Origin: Pardosa pseudoannulata
Taxonomy: Eukaryota; Arthropoda; Arachnida; Araneae; Lycosidae
Direction: 5' to 3'
DNA: 64,000 nucleotides
Assembly: GCA_032207245.1 (NCBI GenBank)
Contig: CM063509.1
Coordinates: forward strand, 64,507,814-64,571,813
A program made the position numbers and the translations under genes. Below are positions 1 to 11,348 of the stretch, one piece after another (position 1 is the stretch's first letter; the number at the start of each line of letters is the position of its first letter). A model generated the notes under the pieces. It had not been told where the DNA came from. It saw nothing but the letters and a program-made list of their open reading frames with translations, and made no database searches.

Positions 1-445
1 ATTGTCAAGGCTAACAAGGTCATGAGTAATTAGGGTAGCAAGTCGGTATGAGTTTACTTTTCCATGAAATACTCTATGCACGAAGTACCACCAAACGATA
101 TGATTGTTTAGCCATTTTTTTCCATACATATATTATTCTGCTTAATTTTTTTTCTTGTTATTTCGTGGAAGATATGAAGACTAAAGCCTGTCAATGACTT
201 ATTGGGTTTCCGTCCTCGTTTCAAGGGTAAAATGAAAATATAAAAGAATTAATTTGCTGAAAATTGTTATTTTGGAGTGCGAAACGTGACGGTTTTGTAC
301 CTGCAGATTGGGCGAATAATAGAGACGGGGGAGATCTCTGAGAGTATATAGCATGTGACTCAAACTTGTGAATGGAAAAGGGTGAAAAAAATCTGGTGAA
401 TGAACGTCTGGAGGGGAAATATTTTAATGGATTAGCAACGAGGGA

Positions 446-766
446 AAAACAAACAAGAAACGAGGTAAATGTACGAAAATACCGCATTAGAAAAAGCGAA
501 TCAGTCTGGTGGGAAATGGGAGAAAATACATTTATACTTTTTGTTTTGAAGTCAAGGCTGGTTCTGAAATATGTTTAAGCTATGCAGCGCCCTCGGGCGG
601 TGAAATAAGGGGAGGTATTCTCACTGTCACATTATGAACACTTCAAAACAAAAAATATAAATATACTTTTCCCCATTTCCCGTCAGACTGATTCACTTTT
701 TCAGTATTTGCTTTCAGCTTTTGTAAATGCAGTATTTTCGTATATTTGCTCTGTTTCTTGTTGCAA
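446..766. repeat. Fold-back inverted repeat with flanking direct repeat
   Basis: The sequence 446-556 reappears as an imperfect reverse complement at 643-766; for example, aatcagtctggtgggaaatg is matched by catttcccgtcagactgatt. The loop segment 548-640 is repeated in direct orientation at 766-860 (tcaaGsctggttctg...atgcagcgc...gaaataaggggagatattc). The structure looks like a nested or rearranged transposon remnant. No coding capacity was recognised. Confidence 0.6.
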
Positions 767-893
767 AGTCAAGCCTGGTTCTGCCGCATGTTCAAGGTAT
801 GCAGCGCACTCTGGCGATGAAATAAGGGGAGATATTCCCACCACTAGGTTACGAACACTGAGTTCCACCAGCTGGCGCCTATTCCCATAGCGA

Positions 894-1057
894 TAGCTGA
901 ATGTGTAGAATTCCGGAATTCGTGGATTAGAATCTCAATGATGGCATCGGTGTTCTTAGCCGTTCGGAATCGGCTTTAAGTAGTAGGTCCCTGCCTCATT
1001 AGCCCTCGGGCAGCGAAACAATGCATCGTAAAGCTTCAAACCAACTAAACCAACCTT
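894..1057 (+). repeat. tRNA-derived SINE, diverged copy
   Basis: It matches the SINE family found at 17362 and 20000: a decayed B-box region, then gccgttcggaatcggcttta, agtaggtccc and a ccaaactaaacc-type tail. The 5' A-box part is badly decayed. Confidence 0.7.
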
Positions 1058-1099
1058 CCAACCCGAATTTTAGAGAACTCATTAAATTGGTCTAGCATT

Positions 1100-1284
1100 C
1101 TTCACAGCCATACGAAGTATGAATGGGTAGGAAGCTACTCTTCGATACCAAAATTCGGGGATTCGAATCCCTTTACTGTCATAGTTGTTCATAGATGTTC
1201 TTTTATTAGTTTTAAGCAAATGTTTTCGGTTTCATTTGAACCTCATCTAGCAAAATAGTAGACTGCAGCGTTCCAAACCAAACT
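1100..1284 (+). repeat. tRNA-derived SINE, strongly diverged copy
   Basis: Only the B box (ggattcgaatccc) and the tail (gactgcagcgttccaaaccaaac) remain close to the family consensus. The two copies at 894 and 1100 are almost adjacent. Confidence 0.5.
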
Positions 1285-1724
1285 AGATTCATAACATTCC
1301 AGGTATTTTAAATTATGCACGTGGTAATTTATCCTGTTGGTACAAACCAAATATAAATTTATATTAACTAATATTCTATAATTTTCTGGCAGAGATATTT
1401 TGTTTATTTTGCTTAGTTTCGGAATTTGAATTCCAAACTTGCACATGTTGTCGTTGGCGATGCTATTTCTTCTTTATTGTGAATACACACACCGTGCATA
1501 GTTGAGGAACCCTATTTTCGTCAAATAAAGGATGTTGCAATCTAAATTCAACTTTGAATTATTTTAATTAATTTATTAATTAACCGTCCCCTCACTAGAG
1601 GAGAAAAGTTAGTGAAAATATTCCACGTTTTGAATTAAATACCTCGGTCAATTTTTGTTGTACTAAAATAAAACTTCTTTTAAGTTTGTTGATATATGTA
1701 TAAATTTTTACTAATCATAACTAA

Positions 1725-2558
1725 CAGGGCTTCGAACCGGAACTGAACCGAAAACCGGAAAAAACCGTTATTTTGGTCGGAACGAAAACCGGAACTGAAC
1801 CGAAAAAAATATCGGTTTATTTCGGTTCGATATATCTTTCAGTCATTTTGTTACTGTTACCAACTTATCAATATTTTCTAATTTAACGTCAAAATTTATA
1901 ATTATCATTACATGTATACTGCTTCTCGATTTCCTATTTTGATATTCACTAGTATTTTTCTGTTTCAGTTTCGCATGAAACTACTTGTAGAAGACATATT
2001 TAATTCAGTTGATTAAACTAGAAGTATAGATGATTTTTTAAGAAAAATATCGAGTTATATTTTATTTTTCACATTTCAGCATGCGATCATCCACGGATGT
2101 TTGTATAGACTGTTTAGATCAGGGAGGAGTAAATAGACAGGAGAGGCCCTAAGTGACGTAGCATGAAGCATCTATCAAATCTTCTGCGCATCAAATGGGT
2201 GTTTGGTAATGGCGGCGATTCAAATGTTTCGTAATAGTAGTATTTCATTGGGCCTGCTGTTTGTATCAATTCACATAGTGTACCAATTAAAAAAAGAATA
2301 AAATCTTCTAAATTTTGATAGAATTACATTTTTTGTTTATGATAGAATTATATTTTTAGTACAAATAAGAATATACATAAAATGAAATTATTCATTTGGA
2401 ACTGAAACGAAAACAGTTATTTTTGGCGGAGCGAAAACCGGAACTGAACCGAAAACCGTTATTTTTGGCGGAGCGAAAACCGGAACTGAACCGATATTAA
2501 TTTTTTAGTTGAACTGGAACGAAATGCGGAACAAAAAAAATTACGGTTCGCAGCCCTG
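1725..2558. mobile_element. hAT-type non-autonomous element (TIR CAGGGCTKCGAACCG)
   Basis: The ends read CAGGGCTTCGAACCGG and, in reverse complement, CAGGGCTGCGAACCGT. Subterminal tandem copies of an accggaactgaaccgaaa motif occupy both ends. No clean target-site duplication remains and no transposase ORF is present. CAGGG ends are typical of the hAT superfamily. Confidence 0.7.
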
Positions 2559-2683
2559 CTATAAACAAACCTGAATGTCTACCTGAATGTTCTCCTTTAA
2601 ACCATTTTTGTAAATGAAAATATGTGTATGACTAACTTTTGTAAGAAATAAAGCCTTTTAAGGACTTAATGCACCCTATATAA

Positions 2684-3328
2684 CAGGGGTGATCAAACTT
2701 TTGGGATCCGTGGTCTACTCCCCATTTAAAAAATCGAAGGCGCTCTACCAATGGCAGAGCTAAATTAACGTAACGTAACAAAAAAAAAAAGGTAAATTAT
2801 CTAATTTTTCTAAAAAAAAAAAAACTTAATATTAATATTTACAAAATAAAAATTAACTGACGAAAATAATCAAAGTATTCATATATCAAAAATTGACCAT
2901 CCTATTCACTTCGTTTAGTTGAAATTTGGCACGGTATAATATCTGCGACAAGTTTATCATATTGTGGCTGGCACAAGCTTATTGCAATGAGTAAACACGA
3001 AATTAAATGTTCGAATCAGTACCATATAATGATTATATGGTACTGATTCGATTATATTATAATCTAATCATACCACTTTGTCAAGTTGTTTCTATTTAAT
3101 TCTCCACTGTAAAACGACAAATTCATTGTACTATTTTGCACAGTTTGTTTTAAGTTTTAAAGCGTAAACTGTAGTAAATTTTTATTTTAAATAATTCATT
3201 AATTCTATGTCATAAGTCATAAATTAAATTGTTAATATCCGAGGTCATTATCGGGATGGTCACGCAGACTACCTAAAATGTCTTCGTGGTCGACCAGTCG
3301 ACCGCGGTCGAAGTCTTGGTCACCCCTG
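2684..3328. mobile_element. hAT-type MITE (TIR CAGGGGTGAYCAA) with central palindrome
   Basis: The 645-bp element has inverted ends CAGGGGTGATCAA / TTGGTCACCCCTG. An 8-bp target duplication (CTATATAA / CTACATAA, 7 of 8) is typical of hAT. A perfect 18-bp-arm hairpin with a 3-base loop lies at 3012-3050. No transposase. Confidence 0.8.
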
Positions 3329-3654
3329 CTACATAAGTTGTATTAAGTTGTATTTAACGTGTGCTGAATTCTATAACCGCTTTTGTTTCGATATAAATAT
3401 AGTGAAACATTGATAATCCAGAAACATATAATGCGGCATTAATTGTATATTCTATTTATTTACTTTGTAAAATGCTATTATTATTATTTGTCATTAGGCC
3501 TTCAACCTATCTAAATTGGTATATTATTGGTATATTTCTTATTAAATAAAAAACAATGGCCTGTATTTCTGCTAATTTGAAATATATTAAGTAGTTTCGC
3601 ATGTAATTTTAATAATTTGTTTGGGTTTTTCTAAGAAAATATATCTTTTTAAGT

Positions 3655-3657
<3 letters not shown>

Positions 3658-3721
<64 letters not shown>
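3658..3721. repeat. (AT)n microsatellite
   Basis: Uninterrupted AT dinucleotide tract of about 31 units. Confidence 0.95.
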
Positions 3722-3723
<2 letters not shown>

Positions 3724-3837
3724 ACACCCAAGAGCTATTAACTTAATGTACACACTTCTTTAACGTTTAATATTTATTTGTACACAAAATCCATACGTCT
3801 ATCCGTGTTACTAATAATAACGAAAAGCTTATATTTC

Positions 3838-4362
3838 CACGAAAAACTTATTTTCAGCAAACGTAGCACCACACGGCGCCCGCCGCTGTGGTGCCTCATC
3901 AGAATGCTCATTGGTGCCGAGAAACCGAAAGTCCAGTCCACGTGCAAAGGATTTCACAACACGCTGGCGCAATAGAACGAACTGTTCCTCGTTCGGTCAG
4001 TGGATTAAATTATGTTTATTAATTGTTTTTCAACATTTGAATATCATATATTCTGCGAAAAACATCTTCACAGTTTTTAAAAACAAAACCAGAGGTATGG
4101 TGTTACAGATATAAATTATACACTTTCTGTAAGACACAATGAATGGTAAAATTTGGACTGCTCTGTTAAAATTCGTTTCTTTTTTGTCTAACAAAACAAC
4201 ATTGTTTTTCAGCGAATTATTTCAATAAATAGAATATATCACCGAAATTACTTTACCATACTAAAACATTTCCCTTTATATTGATGAAATACTTCTTTAC
4301 ATTTCTATGAAAACAAAAGCTTACAATATATAAATTTAAACATTAACCGTCTGCAAAATCGC
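3838..4362 (-). mobile_element. hAT fragment, inverted copy of 10588-11071
   Basis: The block is the reverse complement, with modest divergence, of an internal part of the hAT element at 10164-11340 (for example ttcagcaaacgtagcaccac and catttccctttatattgatg). Its own terminal repeats are not seen, so it is a fragment. Short ORFs inside it are not conserved between the two copies. Confidence 0.75.
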
Positions 4363-4732
4363 ACCCTTACATGGCGTCTGTTTTTCCAGCTGGAAATGGA
4401 ATCGCTTCACGGAAGTCCTCCTGCTCCCAACGCTTAATAAACCGTACCGTTGGAGTGGTTCCAGGAAAAATGAGCTGCACTTGCCTCAGTGCCAGGTATG
4501 CTGGCCGCCTAACTCACCGGATCCCATACGATATAAAGCGTGATTTTCTCATAGTGCGCAGTGCAGAGTTCACATCAAAAATTTCGCAATATCTCGGATT
4601 TGCGTAACCGTAGCTTAACATATGGTACAATCTGTCTCCGGCAGCATCTACCGAGGACGCACATGCGAGAATACAAGCTGTGAGCGCCAAAGGTGGGTCA
4701 ACATAATATTAAATATATAATAATATTGGCTC

Positions 4733-4734
<2 letters not shown>

Positions 4735-4826
<92 letters not shown>
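4735..4826. repeat. (AT)n microsatellite
   Basis: About 45 AT units, directly abutting the pogo-like end at 4828. Confidence 0.95.
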
Positions 4827-4827
<1 letters not shown>

Positions 4828-4828
<1 letters not shown>

Positions 4829-4900
4829 TAGAACCTCGATTATCCGAATTGGGACCGAACCTACTTTAGATAATCGAAGTTTTTCGGATAATAGAGAATT
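4828..4900 (+). mobile_element. pogo/Tigger-like terminal fragment
   Basis: It begins CAGTAGAACCTCGATTATCC after a TA dinucleotide and is followed by a matching inner inverted motif (ataatcgaag / ttcggataat). This end sequence is typical of Tigger/pogo elements. The other end was not found; a SINE lies downstream. Confidence 0.6.
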
Positions 4901-5164
4901 CATCAATAATCATCTAGTTTAATATGTAGCATCGTCATTGGTGCAATAACATTCGATTGTTCTGGGACTCAGCAGTATGACCTACAAAATTTCGAAATGG
5001 GGTGTGTTTTTGTTTAGAACAGGGATGTTTGAAAGTGAAGAAGAGTACACTCATGCCGAGAATTGTGCTTGAGAGAAGGAATTCTAAAAAAGGGAATTCC
5101 AAAATATTTATCTGCACTCTTAGTTTGGAAAGGACGGCTTGATTACAAAAGGAATGTAGGATAT

Positions 5165-5340
5165 GCCGAACGATGGCCGATTGGTTTTAGGGTGCTGGCC
5201 TTCGGATCTGGAGTTCGAATCCCACTGTGGCATGAATGTTCGTAGCAGTTTGGAATCGGCTTTAAGCAGTAGGTCACGGTCTCATTAGCTCTCGTTGCAA
5301 AAAGTAGACCGTAGCCCTACTAACGAAACCAAACCAAACC
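5165..5340 (+). repeat. tRNA-derived SINE
   Basis: A tRNA-like head (gccgaacgatggccgattgg as A box, gagttcgaatcccac as B box) is followed by the shared body (tttggaatcggctttaagca) and a ccaaaccaaacc tail. Same family as the copies at 17362, 20000 and 51273. Confidence 0.85.
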
Positions 5341-5981
5341 TAATCCGGCAATGCGTATTCCCCTCCGATGTCTAATTATCCATGTTTTACCGTTCCGTTA
5401 TCTTAACCAGTGATTAAAAAACAAAAAATGAAAGTTATTGATTGATGTGAATGTCATCAAGAACATTTTTAATAAATGTTTTAAATGTATACAATTTTTA
5501 TGTTGAGGTTTTGTACTTCAATCAAATATTCCTTTCTTGTAAATTTTAATGCCATATATTTTTATCCAACATAATTCTTTATTCAACAACAAAGAATGCT
5601 GTAAAAATTTGAATGTTTAAAAAAATTGAGATTTATCGTCAATCGCTCCCTTAATATTATTGTGTTGAATATAAAACTAATAATTTCCTTTATATTAACT
5701 TAAATCTTTGCATTTATTTCTGTTTGTAGGATATTTCTCCACGACGAAAAATCCGCGATCTCGAATGCAACTAGTGCCATCTAGTTTCGAATAGAATACT
5801 TTAACATATGACAATGATTAAAAGAAGATTATTACACTAATATTTTAATTTTTCATGAGTGTTAATTTAGTAAATAATTTTTAATTATATAAACAAACTA
5901 CATCTTAATATAATGCGCAAAGAGTTTAAAACCCTTAAATTAAGATAGTGCAAAATATTTGTTATTTTTTATGTGCAATAA

Positions 5982-6058
<77 letters not shown>

Positions 6059-7618
6059 AGCGTAAGGTGTTTAGTAAAATGCCTAACTGGCTTTTTTCTC
6101 CGCAAACGTTAGTTGTAAATATATACTTCTAATAAGGAAATATGTTTCAAATAAAATAAGTGATCCTTGTATGGTGTTTTTAAATTTAAAAATTCACTTT
6201 TGCGGAAATTACAAAATTAAATTTTTATACGGTCCTCACATTTAAAAGACTGAAACTTGTCTTAAGAATCGTAACACAAAAACTTCCGCTTCTCTGTGAT
6301 AAAAATTGACTGAGGTGTTTAGGGAAAATACAAAGACTTTTTTTTTCTTAAGGGGTTGTTTACAAAATTAATTACAGTAATTCGAGGTTGAAATCTATAT
6401 GCAATGCCTCTTTCACGGCATAATGAAGGGGAATTAACCACTTCCCTTACAAATTTAAAAAATCAAAAATTGCAAAAAATCATCAATTTTTTTTAAATTT
6501 TATTACCAAATACGAGGAAATGAAACAAAACAAAATATGTTGGTTTTAATTTGAATTTTTAATTTTTTACAGGTGTAAAAGTGCTGTGGTGTAGTACATT
6601 GCCGTTGTTATTTCAAAGCATTTTATAACCCAAGTTTACTTTATATCGTCTTTAATTATAGTAAAACGCCACTGATCTATATTACAACATTCAAATATTG
6701 AACAAAAGATAAGAAAATAGGCTAAAAAAATATTTTAAAAAAATTAAAAATTAAAAGAAGCACTCCACGTGCAATGCCTAAAAAAATTGCCAATAACCAA
6801 GAGAACGCTGCATTCTTTTCCTTCCTTCTTTCTACTCAGGCAACCCTATACTTTTCCCCATTATCCTGTGCTGATGTATTCGTTGTTCCATTGTCCTTTG
6901 CACAATGCATCCTTTCCCAGCTCTGCCCAGAAGGACCGGGACTCCAAGGATGGTTCTGAATCGCCTCCTGGAGACCAATCACAACTCTCCAAAATTTGGT
7001 GAAGTTTAAGTGTAATTGTTTTCACAGGCCACACTACACGCTTCTTGGAGTCGCGAAAAAAAACTTGGGCATTAAACCCACAACGTGTGAGTGCGGCGAG
7101 CAAATCAGTTTTGCAAACCTTATGTGAAACATAGCTGCACTCTCACAAAAAGAATTTAGTTTTAATGTTACTTTAGTATCCCGATTTATCTCGGGCAAAT
7201 GGAAAAAAGTTAAATATAAGTCTTTGTTGATAGTTTTTGAAACAAGGGACAACACAAAGTGATACCTGACATTATGTACACTGGTATCTGGTCTCTTTCC
7301 TCACTGGCTTACCCCAGGAATCTGTTTTACAGGAACACAGAGTACACTTGTTGGATTTGATTTTTTAGTAGCAGAAATAACATCTGGAAAATGCCTTCAG
7401 GCTAACCGGAATGGTAAAGGACTATTGCTGGGCCTTCCAGATGTGGCAGAAAACTCATCGCAGGAATTTTCTGAAATTAGTTTTCCAACCATTTTAAAAC
7501 ACGTGACCAGCCCTGCTAAAAGAGCCTCAAAACCAACAAAACTTTGACAACTGTCAATCAAAGTTGGATATTTCCTTTCATTTCCTCCAGGCCAAGTAAA
7601 AACGTGATAAAACAAATC
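5341..7618. other. Gene-poor AT-rich spacer
   Basis: It contains an (AT)n tract at 5984-6048 followed by (CA)4. A moderately GC-richer block at about 6760-7615 has short minus-strand ORFs that I cannot assign; it may be a decayed transposon. No host gene recognised. Confidence 0.5.
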
Positions 7619-7683
7619 CAGGGTATCTGCCAAAATAAAATTTTTCAAATCCATGACTTTTCATGACTTTCCCTGATTTAGAC
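7619..7683 (+). mobile_element. hAT end fragment (same family as 23998 and 49476)
   Basis: The 65 bases starting CAGGGTATCTGCCAAAATAA match the 5' end of the hAT elements at 23998-24721 and 49476-50273. The match stops just before the Jockey-like element, whose insertion may have broken it. Confidence 0.65.
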
Positions 7684-9595
7684 CAACTCTAAATTATTGT
7701 ATCCATATATTAATAGTACTACCCAGATTGATAATGCTGTGTTGAAACTCACTGATGAGGTAAATTTATCTATTCAAAATTCGACGAAGGAAACTTCTAG
7801 GCCCAAAGTTCACGAACTCCCGAGGGAGATTCGTGAACTTATCAAAAAACGCAACACAGCTAGAAAATTATATCAGCACCTTCGCACCCCTGATTCACGG
7901 CAAGAGTATTTTGCCCTCAGCGCTGCCGTTAAGATTAAGATTCGTGAACATCGTGACGAGAAATGGGCTTATTTTATCTCAAGTCTTGCTGTATGTGACA
8001 ATTCACTCTATAAATTCCAGAAACGTCTCCGGAGCAGGACTGGTTATCACTATCCCCCAATAGATGGCGCCACTATGACGCACTTTGATCCTTTTCGGCG
8101 GAAACGATTGCCGATACATATCAAAATCAATTCGCGCTCCTAATGCGGATCTAGTGTACGAAGATCACGACTCTCTTGTTAATGATACTGTTAGTAATTT
8201 CCTTGCCTCTCCCACTCAGTATATTATTCCCAAAACGAATGTAATAGAAGTTATGAATATTATTCAGGGACTTAAAGCTTCGAAATCACCAGGTTGTGAT
8301 AAAATCCCTAATAGAGCTCTAAAAATCTTCCCTCCTAATATCCTTATTTATTTTACTTCCTTAATCAATAGTATTCTCAAATATAAGTACTTTCTTACTT
8401 CTTGGAAAATCGCTATTGTCTGTCCCATCCCTAAGCCAAATAGTAATCTGGCTAAACCTGAAAATTATCGCCCCATTAGTCTCCTGAGTACTGTCAGTAA
8501 GGTTACCGAGCGTATAATTCTCAACCGACTACAGACACACCTAGATGTAAATAACAGTCTCATTCCAGAGCAATTTGGTTTTAGAGTTGGCCATAGCACA
8601 ACACATCAGTTGCTTCGAGTTGTAGAGCTCGCTAGCAAGGGACTACAAAAGAAGAAGCCAACTGCTGCACTCTTCCTTGACATTGCAAAGGCTTTTGACC
8701 GCATCCCACACGAAGGACTTATTTATAAGTTAATTCAGCTCCGTGTACCGGATGCACTTATACACTTATTAGTACACTACCTTTGCAATCGTTCTTTCAA
8801 AGTCCGTATCAACAACACTTTTTCTAACTGTAAACCCATCACTGCAGGAGTCCAACGAAGGCTCTATTTTAGGACCTACTTTATTCAACATTTTTATTAA
8901 TGACATTCCTAAATCTAACTTAACTTCTATTGCACTCTATGCTGATGATACGGCAATTTATACTTCTGCACATCACATAAATAGTGTAACTGCTTACATT
9001 CAACACCATTTATCTGCTCTGGAAACATGGTTCACGAGATGGAAGATTAAAATAAATCCTGGCAAATGTTAGGCAATTTATTTTAGTCGTTCCTTCAAAC
9101 TTCCTCCTCGGTTGCAATTACACGGCGAGGTAATCGAACGGGAGAACTCAGTAAAGTACTTGGGTGTCACCATCGATAGATGACTCACGTGGAATAAGCA
9201 TATCACGAATGTTAGAAATGTTATGATAGCCAGGAAAGTCGAACTTCGTTCACTCTTATTTGGCCCACATTTATCTATTCATAATAAAGTATTACTGTAT
9301 AAAACAGTAATACTTCCTGCTGCCATTATGGTCTTTTGCGTTCCCAGGAAATTTAAATTTGCTTAATCGTGCTCATAATCAAATTCTACGAGGAATAGCA
9401 AGAGCTCCACGTTACCTCCGTAATGATGTCATCGGAAGAGATCTTAATATCTTAACTTTTAAAGAAATCTGTATTAAGCATTCCATTAAATTTTATAATA
9501 ATATTAATAACGAAATTATTGCTGAGCTTCCTGATTATAATTTTAGGGAGGCGAGAAATCGCAGGCGGCCTCGTGCTCCAATGTTCCCGTAAATC
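7684..9595 (+). pseudogene. Jockey-clade non-LTR retrotransposon, 5'-truncated ORF2 (reverse transcriptase)
   Basis: It carries the linker and reverse transcriptase of a LINE ORF2. The fragments are 7697-8143, 8085-8900 and 9359-9592, plus frame-2 coding between 8900 and 9350. Visible motifs: SKSPGCDKIPNRALK, the PIPKPNSN...NYRPISLLS block, FLDIAKAFDRIPHEGL, and in the next frame GSILGPTLFNIFINDI and LYADDTAIY (about 8935-8960), the catalytic YADD. The end, LNRAHNQILRGIARAPRYLR, is typical of Jockey ORF2. At least three frameshifts (about 8085-8140 and 8860) and in-frame stops (about 9070, 9181) show it is dead. The endonuclease domain is missing. Confidence 0.88.
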
Positions 9596-10155
9596 ATTTT
9601 CCCTTTAATTTTTTTTCCAAATTTACTTAATTTTCAAACGTTCGCGCTGATACAAGATGGCGCCACTATGACTCTTGTTTCCCCTCAGAATTTCCATCAT
9701 CATCTATCCATAAACTTCCTTCTTAAGTTTTCCTTCTTCCTACTATCCCTAAACTTCCTTCCTACTTATCACCTTAACTTGTTAAATTAACTTTAAAAAA
9801 AAATTAAAAATTTATAAAATAAAAATAAAAATTACAAAATTATTAAAATTGTGATGCTTGCATCCTCCAAAAATATTTCTTTATTCCTTAAATTTTAGTA
9901 TCAGTTCATAGAACTGTACTTTTTCTTTTCTCTATTTTGTTTTATTATTTGCTATTTAGGGCCCTTCATAATTTTTCTTAATGATTTCTCTCATTAAAAT
10001 TCTTTTCATGATAAAATGTACTTTAATTTACTGATGCACACCTTGATGAGTAATCTCACCTTCATCACTGGGGATTTGGCTTTTGCCCAGGTGCCCCAAA
10101 CAAGCTACAATTCCAGTTAGGTTTTTCCGTACAGTGCTGAAAACTTTTAACATAC
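9596..10155. other. Probable LINE 3' UTR and A-rich spacer
   Basis: The non-coding sequence after the LINE stop passes into an A-rich stretch near 9795-9845. A sequence of 18 identical bases (agatggcgccactatgac) occurs here at 9655 and again at 8062 inside the LINE. Nothing else recognised. Confidence 0.4.
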
Positions 10156-10163
10156 AGCATTAC

Positions 10164-11340
10164 CAGTGGTGTGCGGTCCATATGTCCAGGGTGTGCACTG
10201 CACACCCTGGCAAAATTATGAGGGACAATAATTTTCTGCACCTATGTATACCTATAATTATATGGTATATAATAAATATTATTTATAATATATTAAAATA
10301 TGTTGATTTGCTTGCTTGTATTCCTTCAGTGCGTGTGGTACTAGGTGTTGCACCATGTAGCGCACAAACGAACATAAGTTCTGATGTGTACGCACTGAAC
10401 ACTAATTTGAAAATCATGCTTTATATGTATGAGTTACTGGAGAAGCACAACATATTATGGCACTGAGGCAAGTGCAGCTATTTTTATTGCTCTTGGCATT
10501 CAGACTCATCCTAAGGTAAGGTTTATAAAGCGTTGTATTAGAGCGGGGACTTTTGCTTTTTTTAACTGATTAACTGGACATACAATTTTGCAGACTGTTA
10601 ATGTTTAAATTTATATATTGTAAGATTTTGTTTTCATGGAAATATAAAAGAAGTATTTCATCAATATAAAGTGAAATGTTTTAGTGTTTTAAATTAATTT
10701 TGGTGATGTATCATATTTATTGAAACAATTAGCTGAAAAACAATGTTGTTTTGTTTTAAAGAAACGAATTTTAACAGAACAGTCCAAATTCTACCATTCA
10801 TTGTGTCTTACAGACAGTATATAAGTTATATTATGTAACACCATATCCCTGGTTTTGTTTTTTAAAATTGTCAAGATGTTTTTCGCAGAATATATGATTT
10901 TCAAATGTTAAAAACGATTAATAAATATAATTTTATCCACTGACCGAACAAGAAACAGTTCGCTCTATTGTGCCAGCGTGCAGCGAAATCCTCTGCACAT
11001 GGGATAGAAGTTCGGTTTGTCGGCACCGCAGTGGTGCTACGTTTGCTGAACATATAAGTTTTTTGTGGAAGCCTGAAGTGTTGCTTTTTCGATGTCGATA
11101 TGATACCATACAACAAAAGACATGATTTTTGCTTCAGTGCTAGTAGAATTCTCATAAGTTTAGCTGTTTTTATAGTTATAACTCGTAGGTAAATATTTTA
11201 TTTATTGTAATCTTTAAATTTATATTCATAATAAATAACCCGTTTCAGAATGGAGAACTCAGATGTCTCAATAATTACAGATTTATTGGAAAATCCATGT
11301 TCTCTGTACACCCTGCCTGAAAACCTACCGCACGCCACTG
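10164..11340. mobile_element. hAT-type element (TIR CAGTGGYGTGCGGT) with perfect 8-bp TSD
   Basis: The ends are CAGTGGTGTGCGGTCC and, in reverse complement, CAGTGGCGTGCGGTAG. The flanks AGCATTAC (10156-10163) and AGCATTAC (11341-11348) are identical. The 1,177-bp element has no recognisable transposase and is probably non-autonomous. Its central 480 bp is present as an inverted fragment at 3838-4362. Confidence 0.85.
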
Positions 11341-11348
11341 AGCATTAC

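Noticed and set aside
4709..4906. Minus-strand ORF made of Tyr-Ile repeats
   Set aside because: It is a translation of the (AT)n microsatellite, as are the ones at 40604-40879 and 12918-13103.
7397..7654. Minus-strand ORF of 85 codons as a gene
   Set aside because: Its first 12 codons overlap the hAT end fragment at 7619, and no domain is recognisable.
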